Shown piece after piece: positions 7,975-16,852 of a DNA stretch of 64,000 nt (position 1 is the stretch's first letter; each line of letters begins with the position of its first letter). The notes beneath the pieces were generated by a model. That model made no database searches and had not been told where the DNA came from. It was given only the letters and a program-made list of their open reading frames with translations. The translations under genes and the position numbers were made by a program. Origin of the DNA: Pseudomonas sputi (GTDB lineage Bacteria; Pseudomonadota; Gammaproteobacteria; Pseudomonadales; Pseudomonadaceae); assembly GCF_021603585.1 (NCBI RefSeq), contig NZ_BQHI01000007.1, positions 62,001 to 126,000 of the forward strand, written 5' to 3'.

Positions 7975-10257
7975 TTAAAGCGACGAGTATTTCTTGCGCA
8001 GACGCTGACGAATCAGTTCCGCGAGGGTGTTCATGACGAAGGTGAACAACAGCAGCACCAGCGCCGAGAGGAACAGCACGCGGTAGTGGCTGCCGCCGAC
8101 TTCCGACTCCGGCATTTCCACCGCGACGTTGGCGGCCAGGGTGCGCAGGCCTTCGAACAGGTTCATTTCCATGACCGGGGTGTTGCCGGTGGCCATCAGC
8201 ACGATCATGGTTTCGCCGACCGCACGGCCCATGCCGATCATCAGCGCCGAGAAGATGCCCGGGCTGGCGGTCAGGATCACCACGCGAGTCATGGTCTGCC
8301 ACGGCGTGGCACCGAGGGCCAGCGAGCCCAGGGTCAGGCCGCGCGGCACGCTGAACACGGCGTCTTCGGCGATCGAGTAGATGTTCGGGATCACCGCAAA
8401 ACCCATGGCCAGACCGACCACCAGAGCGTTGCGCTGGTCGTAGGTGATGCCCAGGTCGTGGGAGATCCACATGCGCATGTCACCGCCGAAGAACCAGTTT
8501 TCCATGAACGGGCTCATGTACAGCGACAGCCAGCCCACGAACAGGATCACCGGAATCAGCAGCGCACTTTCCCAGCCGTCCGGGACTTTCAGGCGGATCG
8601 ATTCAGGCAGGCGGCTGAAGGTGAAACCGGCGACCAGGATGCCGATCGGCAGCAGCATCAGCAGGCTGAAGATGCCGGGCAGATGCCCTTCCACATACGG
8701 CGCCAGGAACAGACCGGCGAAGAAGCCGAGGATCACCGTCGGCATCGCTTCCATCAGTTCGATCACCGGTTTGACCTTGCGGCGCATGCCCGGGGCCATG
8801 AAGTACGCGGTGTAGATCGCCGCGGCGACGGCCAGCGGTGCAGCCAGCAGCATCGCGTAGAACGCGGCTTTCAGGGTGCCGAAGGTCAGTGGCGAGAGGC
8901 TCAGTTTCGGTTCGAAATCGGTGTTGGCAGCAGTCGATTGCCAGACGTACTTAGGCTCGTCGTAGTTCTCGTACCAGACCTTGCTCCACAGTGCGCTCCA
9001 GGAGACTTCCGGGTGCGGGTTGTCGAGCAGCAACGGTTGCAGCTTGCCGCCGGCTTCGACGATCACTCGGTTGGCGCGTGGCGACAGACCGAACAGGCCC
9101 GGGCCCTCGACCACCTGATCGACCAGCAAGGTGCGATGCGCGGTGCTGTGGAACACGCCGAGCTTGCCGCTGGCATCCAGGGCCAGGAAGCCCTTGCGAC
9201 GTTCTTCGGCGGTAATTTCAACGATCGGCGTGGTGCCCATCTGGAAGGTACGGATCTGCTTCAGGCGCAGCTCGCCATCGGTGTCGCGGGCCATGAACCA
9301 CTGGGCCAGGCCACCTTTGGAGTCACCGACGATCAGCGAGATGCCACCCACCAGTTGCGTGGCGGCGGTGACTTCGGCTTCGCCGTTTTCCAGCAGTTTG
9401 TAGCGACCGTTGAGGCTCTTGTCGCGCAGGCTGAACACGTCGGCCTGGGCACGACCGTTGACCACGTACAGCCATTGCTGGCGCGGGTCGACGAAGATGT
9501 TTTTCACAGGCTCGGTCATCTGCGGCAGGTCGATACGCTTCTGCTCGTTGGTGACTTCGCCGGTCATCATGTTTTCTTCGCTGGTCAGCGAAAGCACATT
9601 GAGTTGCGAACCGGTGGAGCCGACCAGCATCAGGGTCGAATCGGTAGCGTTGAGGCTCACATGCTCCAGCGCGCCGCCGCTTTCGTTCAGCGCGATCGGT
9701 GCATCGCCATACGGATACTCGATGGCCGGGGTGATGGTTTTCTTGCCATCCGGGTAGCTGACTTTATAAGTGTGACGGAACACCAGCGCCTGACCGTTGG
9801 ACAGGCCCACGGCCACCAGCGGATGGCCCGGCTGGTCTTCACCGATAGAGGTCACGCTGGCGCCTGCCGGCAGGGGCAGATCGACGCGCTTCAATTCAGC
9901 GCCACTGTCGATGTCGAAGAACAGCGCCTGGCCCTTGTCGGAAACGCGCATGGCCACCTGATTCTGCTCTTCGAGCGAAATCATCAGCGGCTTGCCGGCG
10001 TCCTGCATCCAGGCCGGGGTGATTGCATCTTTCGCAGTCAGGTCAGCCCCTTTGAACAGCGGCGCGACCACGTAGGCGAGGAAGAAGAAGATCAGGGTGA
10101 TGGCTGCCAGCACCGCCAGCCCGCCGACGAGGACGTACCAGCGGGTGAAGCGATCCTTGAGCGCGCGAATGCGGCGCTTGCGTTGCAACTCAGGCGTATT
10201 GAAGTCAATGCGCTTGGGAGGGTTCGTAGTCATTTTGGAATTGGCCAGATCATTCAT
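7975..10257 (-). CDS. pstC: Phosphate ABC transporter permease PstC (enlarged)
   Basis: About 760 aa, against about 319 in E. coli. After one N-terminal membrane segment (about 38-60) come about 400 periplasmic residues that alternate short beta strands and look beta-propeller-like (e.g. SDKGQALFFDIDSGAE, VGLSNGQALVFRHTYK). The permease domain, with EDAVFSVPRGLTLGSLALGAT, fills the C-terminal third. I chose the ATG at 10257 (MNDLANSK) over the GTG at 10263 because AGGGT precedes it. ATG 10233 is the other candidate. A Pho box with a correctly spaced -10 places the predicted transcription start almost on this ATG. Confidence 0.94.
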   Translation of the reverse strand: MNDLANSKMTTNPPKRIDFNTPELQRKRRIRALKDRFTRWYVLVGGLAVLAAITLIFFFLAYVVAPLFKGADLTAKDAITPAWMQDAGKPLMISLEEQNQVAMRVSDKGQALFFDIDSGAELKRVDLPLPAGASVTSIGEDQPGHPLVAVGLSNGQALVFRHTYKVSYPDGKKTITPAIEYPYGDAPIALNESGGALEHVSLNATDSTLMLVGSTGSQLNVLSLTSEENMMTGEVTNEQKRIDLPQMTEPVKNIFVDPRQQWLYVVNGRAQADVFSLRDKSLNGRYKLLENGEAEVTAATQLVGGISLIVGDSKGGLAQWFMARDTDGELRLKQIRTFQMGTTPIVEITAEERRKGFLALDASGKLGVFHSTAHRTLLVDQVVEGPGLFGLSPRANRVIVEAGGKLQPLLLDNPHPEVSWSALWSKVWYENYDEPKYVWQSTAANTDFEPKLSLSPLTFGTLKAAFYAMLLAAPLAVAAAIYTAYFMAPGMRRKVKPVIELMEAMPTVILGFFAGLFLAPYVEGHLPGIFSLLMLLPIGILVAGFTFSRLPESIRLKVPDGWESALLIPVILFVGWLSLYMSPFMENWFFGGDMRMWISHDLGITYDQRNALVVGLAMGFAVIPNIYSIAEDAVFSVPRGLTLGSLALGATPWQTMTRVVILTASPGIFSALMIGMGRAVGETMIVLMATGNTPVMEMNLFEGLRTLAANVAVEMPESEVGGSHYRVLFLSALVLLLFTFVMNTLAELIRQRLRKKYSSL

Positions 10258-10263
10258 GCGCAC

Positions 10264-10297
10264 ACCCTAGCGATCCTGTATGACAGAAAGATGACAA
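10264..10297 (-). promoter_or_regulatory. Pho box and -10 of a pstC promoter
   Basis: The plus-strand ATGACAG-AAAG-ATGACAA at 10280-10297 is a Pho box on the minus strand (two CTGTCAT-type repeats, one mismatch). Ten bases further on the minus strand lies TAGGGT (10264-10269), the same spacing as at pstS. PhoB would bind here. The predicted start of transcription is near 10257. Confidence 0.75.
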
Positions 10298-10360
10298 TGC
10301 AGTGACGCACCAAATCCGCCGCCAGCAGGGCACTGGCAGTGGATAGAAGAATTCGGGGAG

Positions 10361-10396
10361 TGTGGGGTCCGGGCCGCTTGCGGGCCGGGCCCCACA
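10361..10396 (-). terminator. Strong GC-rich stem-loop between pstS and pstC
   Basis: TGTGGGGTCCGGGCC pairs with GGCCGGGCCCCACA around a short loop. There is no clear U-tract, so it may act as an attenuator or as a 3' stabiliser of pstS mRNA, allowing much more PstS than PstCAB. Confidence 0.55.
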
Positions 10397-10432
10397 CGGG
10401 AGTCAGGCGGGGCTCACCCCTGACTCAGTTTG

Positions 10433-11434
10433 TTACTTTTTTGCGACTTCAGCGCCGCCTTCCTTCAGACCCAGGTCAGCCAATGCTTTTGCAGCAACCT
10501 TGGCTGGCAATGGGATGTAGCCATCTTTCACCACAACTTCCTGGCCCTGTTTCGACAGAACCAGTTTCACGAACTCGGCTTCCAGCGGGGCCAGAGGCTT
10601 GTTCGGGGCTTTGTTGACGTATACGTACAGGAAACGCGACAGCGGGTACTTGCCGTTCAGGGCGTTTTCTTCGGTGTCCTCGATGAAGTCCGAGCTGCCT
10701 TTCTTGGCCAGGGCCACGGTTTTCACGCTGGCGGTCTTGTAGCCAATGCCCGAGTAACCGATGCCGTTCAGCGAGGAACTGATCGACTGCACGACCGAAG
10801 CCGAGCCTGGTTGCTCGTTGACGTTAGGCTTGTAGTCGCCTTTGCACAGGGCTTCTTCCTTGAAGTAGCCGTAGGTGCCGGATACCGAGTTGCGACCGAA
10901 CAGTTGAACCGGCTTGTTCGCCAGGTCGCCGGTCACGCCCAGATCGCCCCAGGTTTTCACGTCGGCTTTGGCGCCGCACAGACGGGTGGACGAGAAGATC
11001 GCGTCAACCTGTTCCATGGTCAGGTGCTGGATCGGGTTGTCCTTGTGCACGAAAACAGCCAGGGCGTCCACGGCAACCGGGATAGCGGTTGGCTTGTAGC
11101 CGTATTTCTGTTCGAAGGCCGCCAGTTCGGTGTCCTTCATCTTGCGGCTCATCGGGCCCAGGTTGGAGGTGCCTTCAGTCAGCGCAGGTGGCGCGGTGGC
11201 GGAGCCAGCGGCCTGAATCTGGATGTTTACGTTCGGGTATTCTTTTTTGTAGTTCTCAGCCCAGAGGGTCATGAGGTTGGCCAGGGTATCGGAACCGACG
11301 CTGGACAGGTTGCCCGACACACCAGTGGTCTTGGTGTAGCTCGGGATAGCAGGGTCAACAGCGGCAACCGCGTTGGCAGTTGCAACGCCAGCAGCGACAA
11401 AAGTCATTGCCGCCATCAAACGCTTCAGTTTCAT
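10433..11434 (-). CDS. pstS: Phosphate-binding protein PstS
   Basis: 333 aa periplasmic solute-binding protein with a signal peptide (about 1-24, [16 protein letters not shown]...ANA). Phosphate-binding motifs are present: [10 protein letters not shown] near the N-terminus, GSATAPPAL and [13 protein letters not shown]. It delivers phosphate to PstC/PstA. It is the first gene of the minus-strand pstSCAB-phoU order, separated from pstC by a stem-loop and driven by its own Pho box. Confidence 0.97.
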   Translation of the reverse strand: MKLKRLMAAMTFVAAGVATANAVAAVDPAIPSYTKTTGVSGNLSSVGSDTLANLMTLWAENYKKEYPNVNIQIQAAGSATAPPALTEGTSNLGPMSRKMKDTELAAFEQKYGYKPTAIPVAVDALAVFVHKDNPIQHLTMEQVDAIFSSTRLCGAKADVKTWGDLGVTGDLANKPVQLFGRNSVSGTYGYFKEEALCKGDYKPNVNEQPGSASVVQSISSSLNGIGYSGIGYKTASVKTVALAKKGSSDFIEDTEENALNGKYPLSRFLYVYVNKAPNKPLAPLEAEFVKLVLSKQGQEVVVKDGYIPLPAKVAAKALADLGLKEGGAEVAKK

Positions 11435-11496
11435 GCCTTACTCCTAGCAGATAGGGTGTGTTAAGTCGGGGCCAAGTATCAGCAGGCCGTGTGAAC

Positions 11497-11530
11497 ACTC
11501 TATGGCTGAAATATGACAATTGGATGAAAG
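11497..11530 (-). promoter_or_regulatory. Pho box and -10 of the pstS promoter
   Basis: The plus-strand ATGACAA-TTGG-ATGAAAG (11513-11530) reads as a Pho box on the minus strand with one mismatch per repeat. After 10 bases follows TAGAGT (11497-11502), a plausible -10. This gives a leader of roughly 55 bases for pstS. Confidence 0.8.
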
Positions 11531-11547
11531 GCCAGCATGTCGTGACA

Positions 11548-11660
11548 GATCGTTCCCACGCTCTGCGTGGAAACGCCGCCATGGACGCTCCGTGTCCGCT
11601 TCAAGACGTGACGCGGAGCGTCACAGGATGCATTCCCACGCGGGAGCGCGGGAGCGATCA
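11548..11660. repeat. Palindromic intergenic repeat, copy 2
   Basis: It starts GATCGTTCCCACGCTCTGCG and ends GGGAGCGATCA, with an inner inverted pair (GACGCTCCG / CGGAGCGTC). It is the same family as the element at 3310-3384. It sits between the pstS promoter and the 3' end of the transporter gene. Confidence 0.85.
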
Positions 11661-11672
11661 GTGTGAGGGGGG

Positions 11673-12971
11673 TTAGCGACCCTTGCTCCACAGCCAGGCG
11701 CCGACCAGGATCCCCATCCCGCACAGCACCGCCACATAGTAGGCAGGCCCCATCGCGCTTTCTTTCAGCAGCAGGCTGACCACCATTGGGGTCAGGCCGC
11801 CAAAGATCGCGTAAGCGACGTTATAAGAGAAGGACAGACCGCTGAAACGCACCACCGGCGGGAACGCCTTCACCATCACATACGGCACCGCGCCGATGGT
11901 GCCAACCAGGAAACCGGTCAGCGCGTACAGCGGGAACAGCCAGTTCGGGTGATCGGCGAGGCTGTGATAGAAGATCCAGGAACTGGCCAGCAGCGCCGCG
12001 CAGCCGAAGACAAACACGCGACCGGCGCCGAAGCGATCGGCCAATGCACCAGAAATGATGCAACCGAAGCTCAGGAACACGATCGCCAGGCTGTTGGATT
12101 GCAGCGCGGTGGTCGGCGAGAAGTGATAGACCGTCTGCAGCACGGTCGGGGTCATCAGGATCACCACGACGATGCCGGCGGACAGCAGCCAGGTCAGCAG
12201 CATCGACACCGCGATCGCCCCGCGATGGTCACGCAGCACCGCACGCAGCGGCACTTCTTCGGCCAGGGCCTTGCGCAGTTGCAGCTCGGCGAACACCGGG
12301 GTCTCGTGTAGCCAGCGACGCAGGTAGACCGAAAACAGACCGAACACACCGCCGAGCAGGAACGGGATCCGCCAGGCGTAATCCGCCACTTCCACAGGCG
12401 TATAAATGCTGTTGATCGCCGTGGCGACCAGCGAGCCGAGCAGGATACCCGCCGTCAGGCCGCTGGTCAGGGTGCCGCAGGCGTAGCCGATGTGCTTTCC
12501 GGGTACGTGTTCGGAAACGAAGACCCACGCCCCCGGCACCTCACCGCCAATCGCTGCGCCCTGGATCACCCGCATCAACAGCAGCAGGATCGGCGCCCAC
12601 AGGCCGATCTGCGCGTAGGTCGGCAGCAGGCCCATGATCAGGGTCGGCACGGCCATCATGAAAATGCTCAGGGTGAACATCTTCTTGCGCCCCAGCAGGT
12701 CGCCGAAGTGCGCCATGACAATCCCCCCCAGCGGCCGCGCGAGGTAGCCGGCGGCGAAGATGCCGAAGGTCTGCATCAGGCGCAGCCACTCGGGCATGTC
12801 GGCCGGGAAGAACAACTTGCCGACCACGGTGGCGAAGAACACGAAAATGATGAAATCGTAAAACTCCAGCGCGCCCCCCAGGGCCGATAGCGACAGAGTC
12901 TTGTAGTCATTGCGGGTCAACGGTCGTGCGGGTTGGTCGGGCTGCGCGAGGCTCGAGGGCGCTGTGGTCAT
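11673..12971 (-). CDS. MFS transporter, metabolite:H+ symporter (MHS) type
   Basis: 432 aa with 12 hydrophobic segments. The MHS hallmarks are ALEFYDFIIF in TM1, the loop GDLLGRKKMF and RVIQGAAIGGEVPG. Such carriers import organic acids or zwitterions with protons, and the substrate cannot be told here. I start at ATG 12971 (MTTAPSSLAQPDQ), preceded by AAGAGAAGACC, rather than 57 codons upstream, because the extra stretch has no MFS similarity. It is divergent from the thioesterase gene. Confidence 0.88.
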   Translation of the reverse strand: MTTAPSSLAQPDQPARPLTRNDYKTLSLSALGGALEFYDFIIFVFFATVVGKLFFPADMPEWLRLMQTFGIFAAGYLARPLGGIVMAHFGDLLGRKKMFTLSIFMMAVPTLIMGLLPTYAQIGLWAPILLLLMRVIQGAAIGGEVPGAWVFVSEHVPGKHIGYACGTLTSGLTAGILLGSLVATAINSIYTPVEVADYAWRIPFLLGGVFGLFSVYLRRWLHETPVFAELQLRKALAEEVPLRAVLRDHRGAIAVSMLLTWLLSAGIVVVILMTPTVLQTVYHFSPTTALQSNSLAIVFLSFGCIISGALADRFGAGRVFVFGCAALLASSWIFYHSLADHPNWLFPLYALTGFLVGTIGAVPYVMVKAFPPVVRFSGLSFSYNVAYAIFGGLTPMVVSLLLKESAMGPAYYVAVLCGMGILVGAWLWSKGR

Positions 12972-13348
12972 GGCAAGGTCTTCTCTTATAGTCGGATCTG
13001 CCGCCACAACAACGCTGGCTGTGGCTCGGGCAGGTTCGGCACCATAGCAAATTGTTCGAAAAAGCACATAGAGGCGCGTATTTGCCGGTCGAAATGAGAA
13101 CCGGACGGTCGTCGCGGAGTCTACCGACCGATATACTCGCAACCTTGCTCCGGTTTGTAAGGGGTTGCTGTGCGAAAACGTCGTTGGCCCGACCCTTGCT
13201 CGGGATTAGCCGGTTTCGCAGAGTTTCTCCTTAGGCGCCTGATGGAAAACGTGACGAACGTAGTATGTTCGGTGCTGAATCGTTTTTCCCGAAGACGGCT
13301 ACCACCAGCAGCATCCACGAAGAGTCACGGGTCAGAGGCCCCCCCGGC

Positions 13349-13753
13349 ATGATAGAGCTCGAACAAGAAGATCCGATCCCGCAAGGCGACCTGGCTTTGC
13401 AAATCACCGCGCTTCCCCGCGAAACCAACGGCTTTGGCGATATTTTCGGCGGCTGGCTGGTGGCGCAGATGGACCTGGCCGGCACTGCCATGGCCAGCCG
13501 TGTTGCCGGTGGCCGCGTCGCGACCGTTGCCATCGACCGCATGGCGTTCCTGGTGCCGGTGGCTGTCGGTGCGCAATTGTCCTTTTATACCCAGACCCTG
13601 GAGATCGGCCGCAGCTCGATCCAGATGATGGTCGAGGTGTGGAGCGACGATCCGCTGTCCAGCGAGTGGCGTAAAGTGACCGAAGCAGTGTTCGTGTTCG
13701 TCGCCATCGATGGCAGCGGTCGCACCCGTTCGGTTCCGCCACGCGCACGTTAA
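13349..13753 (+). CDS. Hotdog-fold acyl-CoA thioesterase (YciA-like)
   Basis: 134 aa single hotdog domain. NGFGDIFGGWLVAQMDLAG matches the acyl-CoA thioesterase signature in which a helix Asp faces the substrate, and VATVAIDRMAFLVPV forms the following strand. It probably hydrolyses short- to medium-chain acyl-CoA in the cytoplasm. The chosen ATG at 13349 has AGAGG upstream. The frame remains open further up, but that part is not conserved in type. Confidence 0.85.
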   Translation: MIELEQEDPIPQGDLALQITALPRETNGFGDIFGGWLVAQMDLAGTAMASRVAGGRVATVAIDRMAFLVPVAVGAQLSFYTQTLEIGRSSIQMMVEVWSDDPLSSEWRKVTEAVFVFVAIDGSGRTRSVPPRAR

Positions 13754-13810
13754 ACCTCGCGGCCGTTTCACGGTCGATAGTCGTCCAAGTTGCTGATCGA
13801 GAGTTGTCCC

Positions 13811-14710
13811 ATGAACACGCCCAACGTTGAAGCCGTGAAACTGGATGAACTGAACTGCTGGCGCATCCGTCACGGTCAGGCCGAAGTGCTGGTGGCCCAG
13901 CAAGGCGCGCACATCCTCAGTTATCAGGTGGACGGCCAGCCGCCGCTGATCTGGCTCAACGACAAGGCCGTGTTCAAGACCGGCCAGAGCATCCGCGCCG
14001 GCGTGCCGGTGTGCTGGCCGTGGTTCGGCAAGTTCGAACGCAACCCGCAGAGCGTGCAGTCCATGTACACAGGTGCGCAACCGGCCCCCGCGCACGGTCT
14101 GGTGCGGGCAATGGATTGGGAGCTGGGCGGCATCGAATCAGAGGCTGACGGCGTCAAGGTCGAATTCAGCCTGCCCAACCCCGAAGGCGGACTGCCGGGC
14201 TGGCCGCATCAGGTCGACCTGACGCTGACCCTGCATTTGTCCGAGCAATTGCAGTTCAGCCTGACCAGCCACAACCGTGGCAACGACACCGTCAGCCTCA
14301 GTCAGGCGTTGCACACCTATTTTTCCGTCAGCGATGTGCGCAACGTGCGCGTCGCCGGCGTCGATGGCTTGAACTACATCGAGACCCTGGACGACTGGAA
14401 GACCTGCACCCAGCAAGGCGACCTGCACTTTGCCGGCGAAACCGACCGCATCTACCTCGACGCCCCGCCGCAGCTGAGCATCGTCGACCCGGCCTGGGAG
14501 CGGCGCATTGTGCTGACGGCTACCGGCTCGCGCACGGCGGTGATCTGGAACCCGTGGATCGACCGCGCGGCAGCGTTGACCGACATGGACAACGACGGCT
14601 GGCAACGCATGCTGTGCATCGAAACGGCGAACGTGATGAACGATGTCGTGACACTGGCACCGGGCGCTAGTCACACGATGGGTGTCCGCATCGGCAGCCA
14701 GCCACTCTGA
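13811..14710 (+). CDS. D-hexose-6-phosphate mutarotase (YeaD-like)
   Basis: 299 aa, beta-sandwich aldose-1-epimerase superfamily. Typical elements are RAGVPVCWPWFG, the catalytic His in PAHGLVR, a second His in ALHTYF and the Glu of ETANV. It interconverts the alpha and beta anomers of glucose-6-phosphate or a similar sugar phosphate. The start ATG at 13811 follows GAGTTGTCCC. It stands 57 bases after the thioesterase and ends in a clean terminator, so the two may be co-transcribed. Confidence 0.88.
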   Translation: MNTPNVEAVKLDELNCWRIRHGQAEVLVAQQGAHILSYQVDGQPPLIWLNDKAVFKTGQSIRAGVPVCWPWFGKFERNPQSVQSMYTGAQPAPAHGLVRAMDWELGGIESEADGVKVEFSLPNPEGGLPGWPHQVDLTLTLHLSEQLQFSLTSHNRGNDTVSLSQALHTYFSVSDVRNVRVAGVDGLNYIETLDDWKTCTQQGDLHFAGETDRIYLDAPPQLSIVDPAWERRIVLTATGSRTAVIWNPWIDRAAALTDMDNDGWQRMLCIETANVMNDVVTLAPGASHTMGVRIGSQPL

Positions 14711-14716
14711 ACACAA

Positions 14717-14744
14717 AAAATCGCAGCCCCGGGGCTGCGATTTT
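14717..14744. terminator. Bidirectional intrinsic terminator
   Basis: AAAATCGCAGCCCC is followed directly by its inverse GGGGCTGCGATTTT. It serves the mutarotase gene (+) and the convergent DUF3299 gene (-). Confidence 0.9.
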
Positions 14745-14760
14745 CGTTTGCGGCTGTGTA

Positions 14761-15297
14761 TTACAGATCCGACTCCTGCACCACCCGCACCTTGTCCGCT
14801 TCCAGCGCATACGCCGCATCGGCCAGGTCATTGCTGACCTTTTCGATCTTCAGCGTGCCGGTCACCCACAGCGGCGTGTAGATGTCATCCAGCTTCAAGC
14901 CTTTCGGATAGCGCACCAGCACCAGTTGATTCGGTGGCGGTGGCGGCACGTGGATGCAGGCGCCCGGATACGGCACGAGGAAGAACAGTGTGCTGCGCCC
15001 CTTGGCGTCGGATTCCAGCGGCACCGGATAACCGCCGATGCGGATGTGTTTGTCATTCATCGACGCCACGGTCTTGGTCGAATACATCACCGCCGGCAAA
15101 CCCTTGGCCTGCTTCATCCCGCCTTTCTGGGTGAAGGTGCCGGTGGCTTCCGGGGAGTTGTGGTCGATTTCAGGCATGGCCTCGAGGGCCTTCTGGTCCG
15201 ACTTGGGCATCAGTTCCAGCCAGTCGGTTTCCGGCAGTTCGCCGGCGTGGGCCAGACCGCTGCCCAGCAAAAGGAGAGTCAACAGAAAACGGCGCAT
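14761..15297 (-). CDS. DUF3299 exported protein
   Basis: 178 aa with a signal peptide (MRRFLLTLLLLGSGLAHA). The mature part shows the DUF3299 pattern: TGTFTQKGGMKQAKGLPAVMYS, then GYPVPLE and PYPGACIHVPPPPPNQLV, then a strand-rich end. Proteins of this group are small periplasmic or lipoprotein-like proteins of unknown role, often found near transporters. No lipobox Cys is seen. It is probably monocistronic. Confidence 0.82.
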   Translation of the reverse strand: MRRFLLTLLLLGSGLAHAGELPETDWLELMPKSDQKALEAMPEIDHNSPEATGTFTQKGGMKQAKGLPAVMYSTKTVASMNDKHIRIGGYPVPLESDAKGRSTLFFLVPYPGACIHVPPPPPNQLVLVRYPKGLKLDDIYTPLWVTGTLKIEKVSNDLADAAYALEADKVRVVQESDL

Positions 15298-15356
15298 GAA
15301 GGTGCTCGGTAAAGGATGCTCGAATAAGGAGGGAACGCTGAATCGCCGAGCATTCT

Positions 15357-15387
15357 AGCCCTCCCCACCGGATTGGCGGAGAGGGCT
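15357..15387 (-). terminator. Hairpin after the GlsB gene
   Basis: AGCCCTC...GAGGGCT inverted repeat with a partly paired inside. The U-tract is poor, so strength is uncertain. Confidence 0.4.
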
Positions 15388-15400
15388 TTGTCGCTTTGGA

Positions 15401-15646
15401 TCAGTTCTTTTTGATCAGGCCGTAGATCACCAGCAATACGATGGCACCAACCAGCGCGCCGATGAAGCCTGCGCCCTGACCCGCCTGATAGATGCCCAGA
15501 GCCTGGCCGCCGTAGGTGGCTGCCAGCGAACCGCCGATACCGAGCAGGATGGTCATGATCCAGCCCATGCTGTCATCGCCCGGTTTCAGGAACCGCGCCA
15601 GCAGGCCAACGATGAGGCCGATAAAGATGGTTCCGATAATTCCCAT
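15401..15646 (-). CDS. GlsB/YeaQ/YmgE family membrane protein
   Basis: 81 aa with three hydrophobic segments rich in Gly (IIGTIFIGLIVGLLARFLKPG at the N-terminus, then GWIMTILLGIGGSLAA and FIGALVGAIVLLVIYG). The length and the FLKPGDD motif after the first segment fit this stress-associated inner-membrane family, also called transglycosylase-associated protein. The function is not known. Confidence 0.9.
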   Translation of the reverse strand: MGIIGTIFIGLIVGLLARFLKPGDDSMGWIMTILLGIGGSLAATYGGQALGIYQAGQGAGFIGALVGAIVLLVIYGLIKKN

Positions 15647-15759
15647 GGCATTTCCCTCTGAATAGTAGATATGCGATGAAGCCTAGCCAGACTTTCGCAT
15701 CCTGCCATCAGAGAACGGCGGCCCCGCAATGGTTCCGCCGCTGCCAGATGAAACTGTCG

Positions 15760-16842
15760 TTACTCGGCGATCAGTGCTTCAACCTTGAGGATCTGTTGCT
15801 CGAGCGTCGCCTTGTCCTTGCAGCGCAGGTTGGCATGACCGACCTTGCGCCCGGCCTTGAAGGCCTTGCCGTAGTGATGCAGGTGGCAATCGTCGATGGC
15901 GATGACTTTTTCAACCGGCGGAACGACGCCGATGAAGTTGAGCATCGCGCTCTCGCCGACCTTGGCGGTCGAACCCAGCGGCAGACCGGCGACGGCCCGC
16001 AGGTGGTTTTCGAACTGGCTGCACTCGGCGCCTTCGGTGGTCCAGTGCCCGGAGTTGTGCACGCGCGGGGCGATTTCGTTGGCCTTGAGGCCACCGTCGA
16101 CTTCAAAGAACTCGAACGCCATCACACCGACATATTCCAGCTGCTTGAGCACACGGCTGGAATAATCTTCGGCCAAAGCCTGCAGCGGGTGATCGGAGCT
16201 GGCGACCGATAGCTTGAGGATGCCGCTGTCGTGGGTGTTGTGCACCAGCGGGTAGAATTTCGTCTCGCCATCGCGGGCGCGCACGGCGATCAGCGACACT
16301 TCGCCAGTGAATGGCACGAAGCCTTCCAGCAGGCAAGGCACGCTGCCCAGCTCGGCGAACGTTCCGACCACGTCCTGCGGCTTGCGCAGGACCTTCTGGC
16401 CCTTGCCGTCGTAACCCAGAGTGCGGGTTTTCAGCACGGCCGGCAGACCGATCGACGCGACGGCGGCGTCCAGGTCGGCTTGCGACTGGATGTCGGCGAA
16501 GGCCGGGGTCGGAATCCCCAGGTCCTTGAACATGCTCTTTTCGAACCAGCGATCGCGAGCGATGCGCAGGGCTTCGGCGCTCGGATAGACCGGCACGAAT
16601 TGCGAAAGGAAGGCTACGGTTTCCGCCGGGACGCTTTCGAACTCGAAGGTCACCAGATCGACCTCATCGGCCAACTGGCGCAGATGATCCTGATCGCCGT
16701 AATCGGCCTGCAGGTGTTCGCCCAGCGCAGCGGCGCAAGCGTCCGGCGCAGGGTCGAGGAAAGCGAAGTTCATGCCCAGCGGGGTGCCCGCCAGGGCCAA
16801 CATGCGACCCAACTGGCCGCCACCGATTACACCGATCTTCAT
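15760..16842 (-). CDS. purK: N5-carboxyaminoimidazole ribonucleotide synthase PurK
   Basis: 360 aa ATP-grasp enzyme. It starts MKIGVIGGGQLGRMLALAG and has the ATP-grasp body (VLKTRTLGYDGKGQ, CLLEGFVPF) and the closing EIAPRVHNSGHWT. It uses ATP and bicarbonate to turn AIR into N5-CAIR in purine synthesis. The ATG at 16842 is 10 bases after the purE stop, so the two are one operon, and PurE uses the PurK product. Confidence 0.97.
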   Translation of the reverse strand: MKIGVIGGGQLGRMLALAGTPLGMNFAFLDPAPDACAAALGEHLQADYGDQDHLRQLADEVDLVTFEFESVPAETVAFLSQFVPVYPSAEALRIARDRWFEKSMFKDLGIPTPAFADIQSQADLDAAVASIGLPAVLKTRTLGYDGKGQKVLRKPQDVVGTFAELGSVPCLLEGFVPFTGEVSLIAVRARDGETKFYPLVHNTHDSGILKLSVASSDHPLQALAEDYSSRVLKQLEYVGVMAFEFFEVDGGLKANEIAPRVHNSGHWTTEGAECSQFENHLRAVAGLPLGSTAKVGESAMLNFIGVVPPVEKVIAIDDCHLHHYGKAFKAGRKVGHANLRCKDKATLEQQILKVEALIAE

Positions 16843-16852
16843 CTCAACAACC

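Noticed and set aside
7864-10305. Long plus-strand open frame opposite pstC
   Set aside because: The sequence is rich in His/Gln/Arg from antisense reading; pstC on the other strand is unmistakable.
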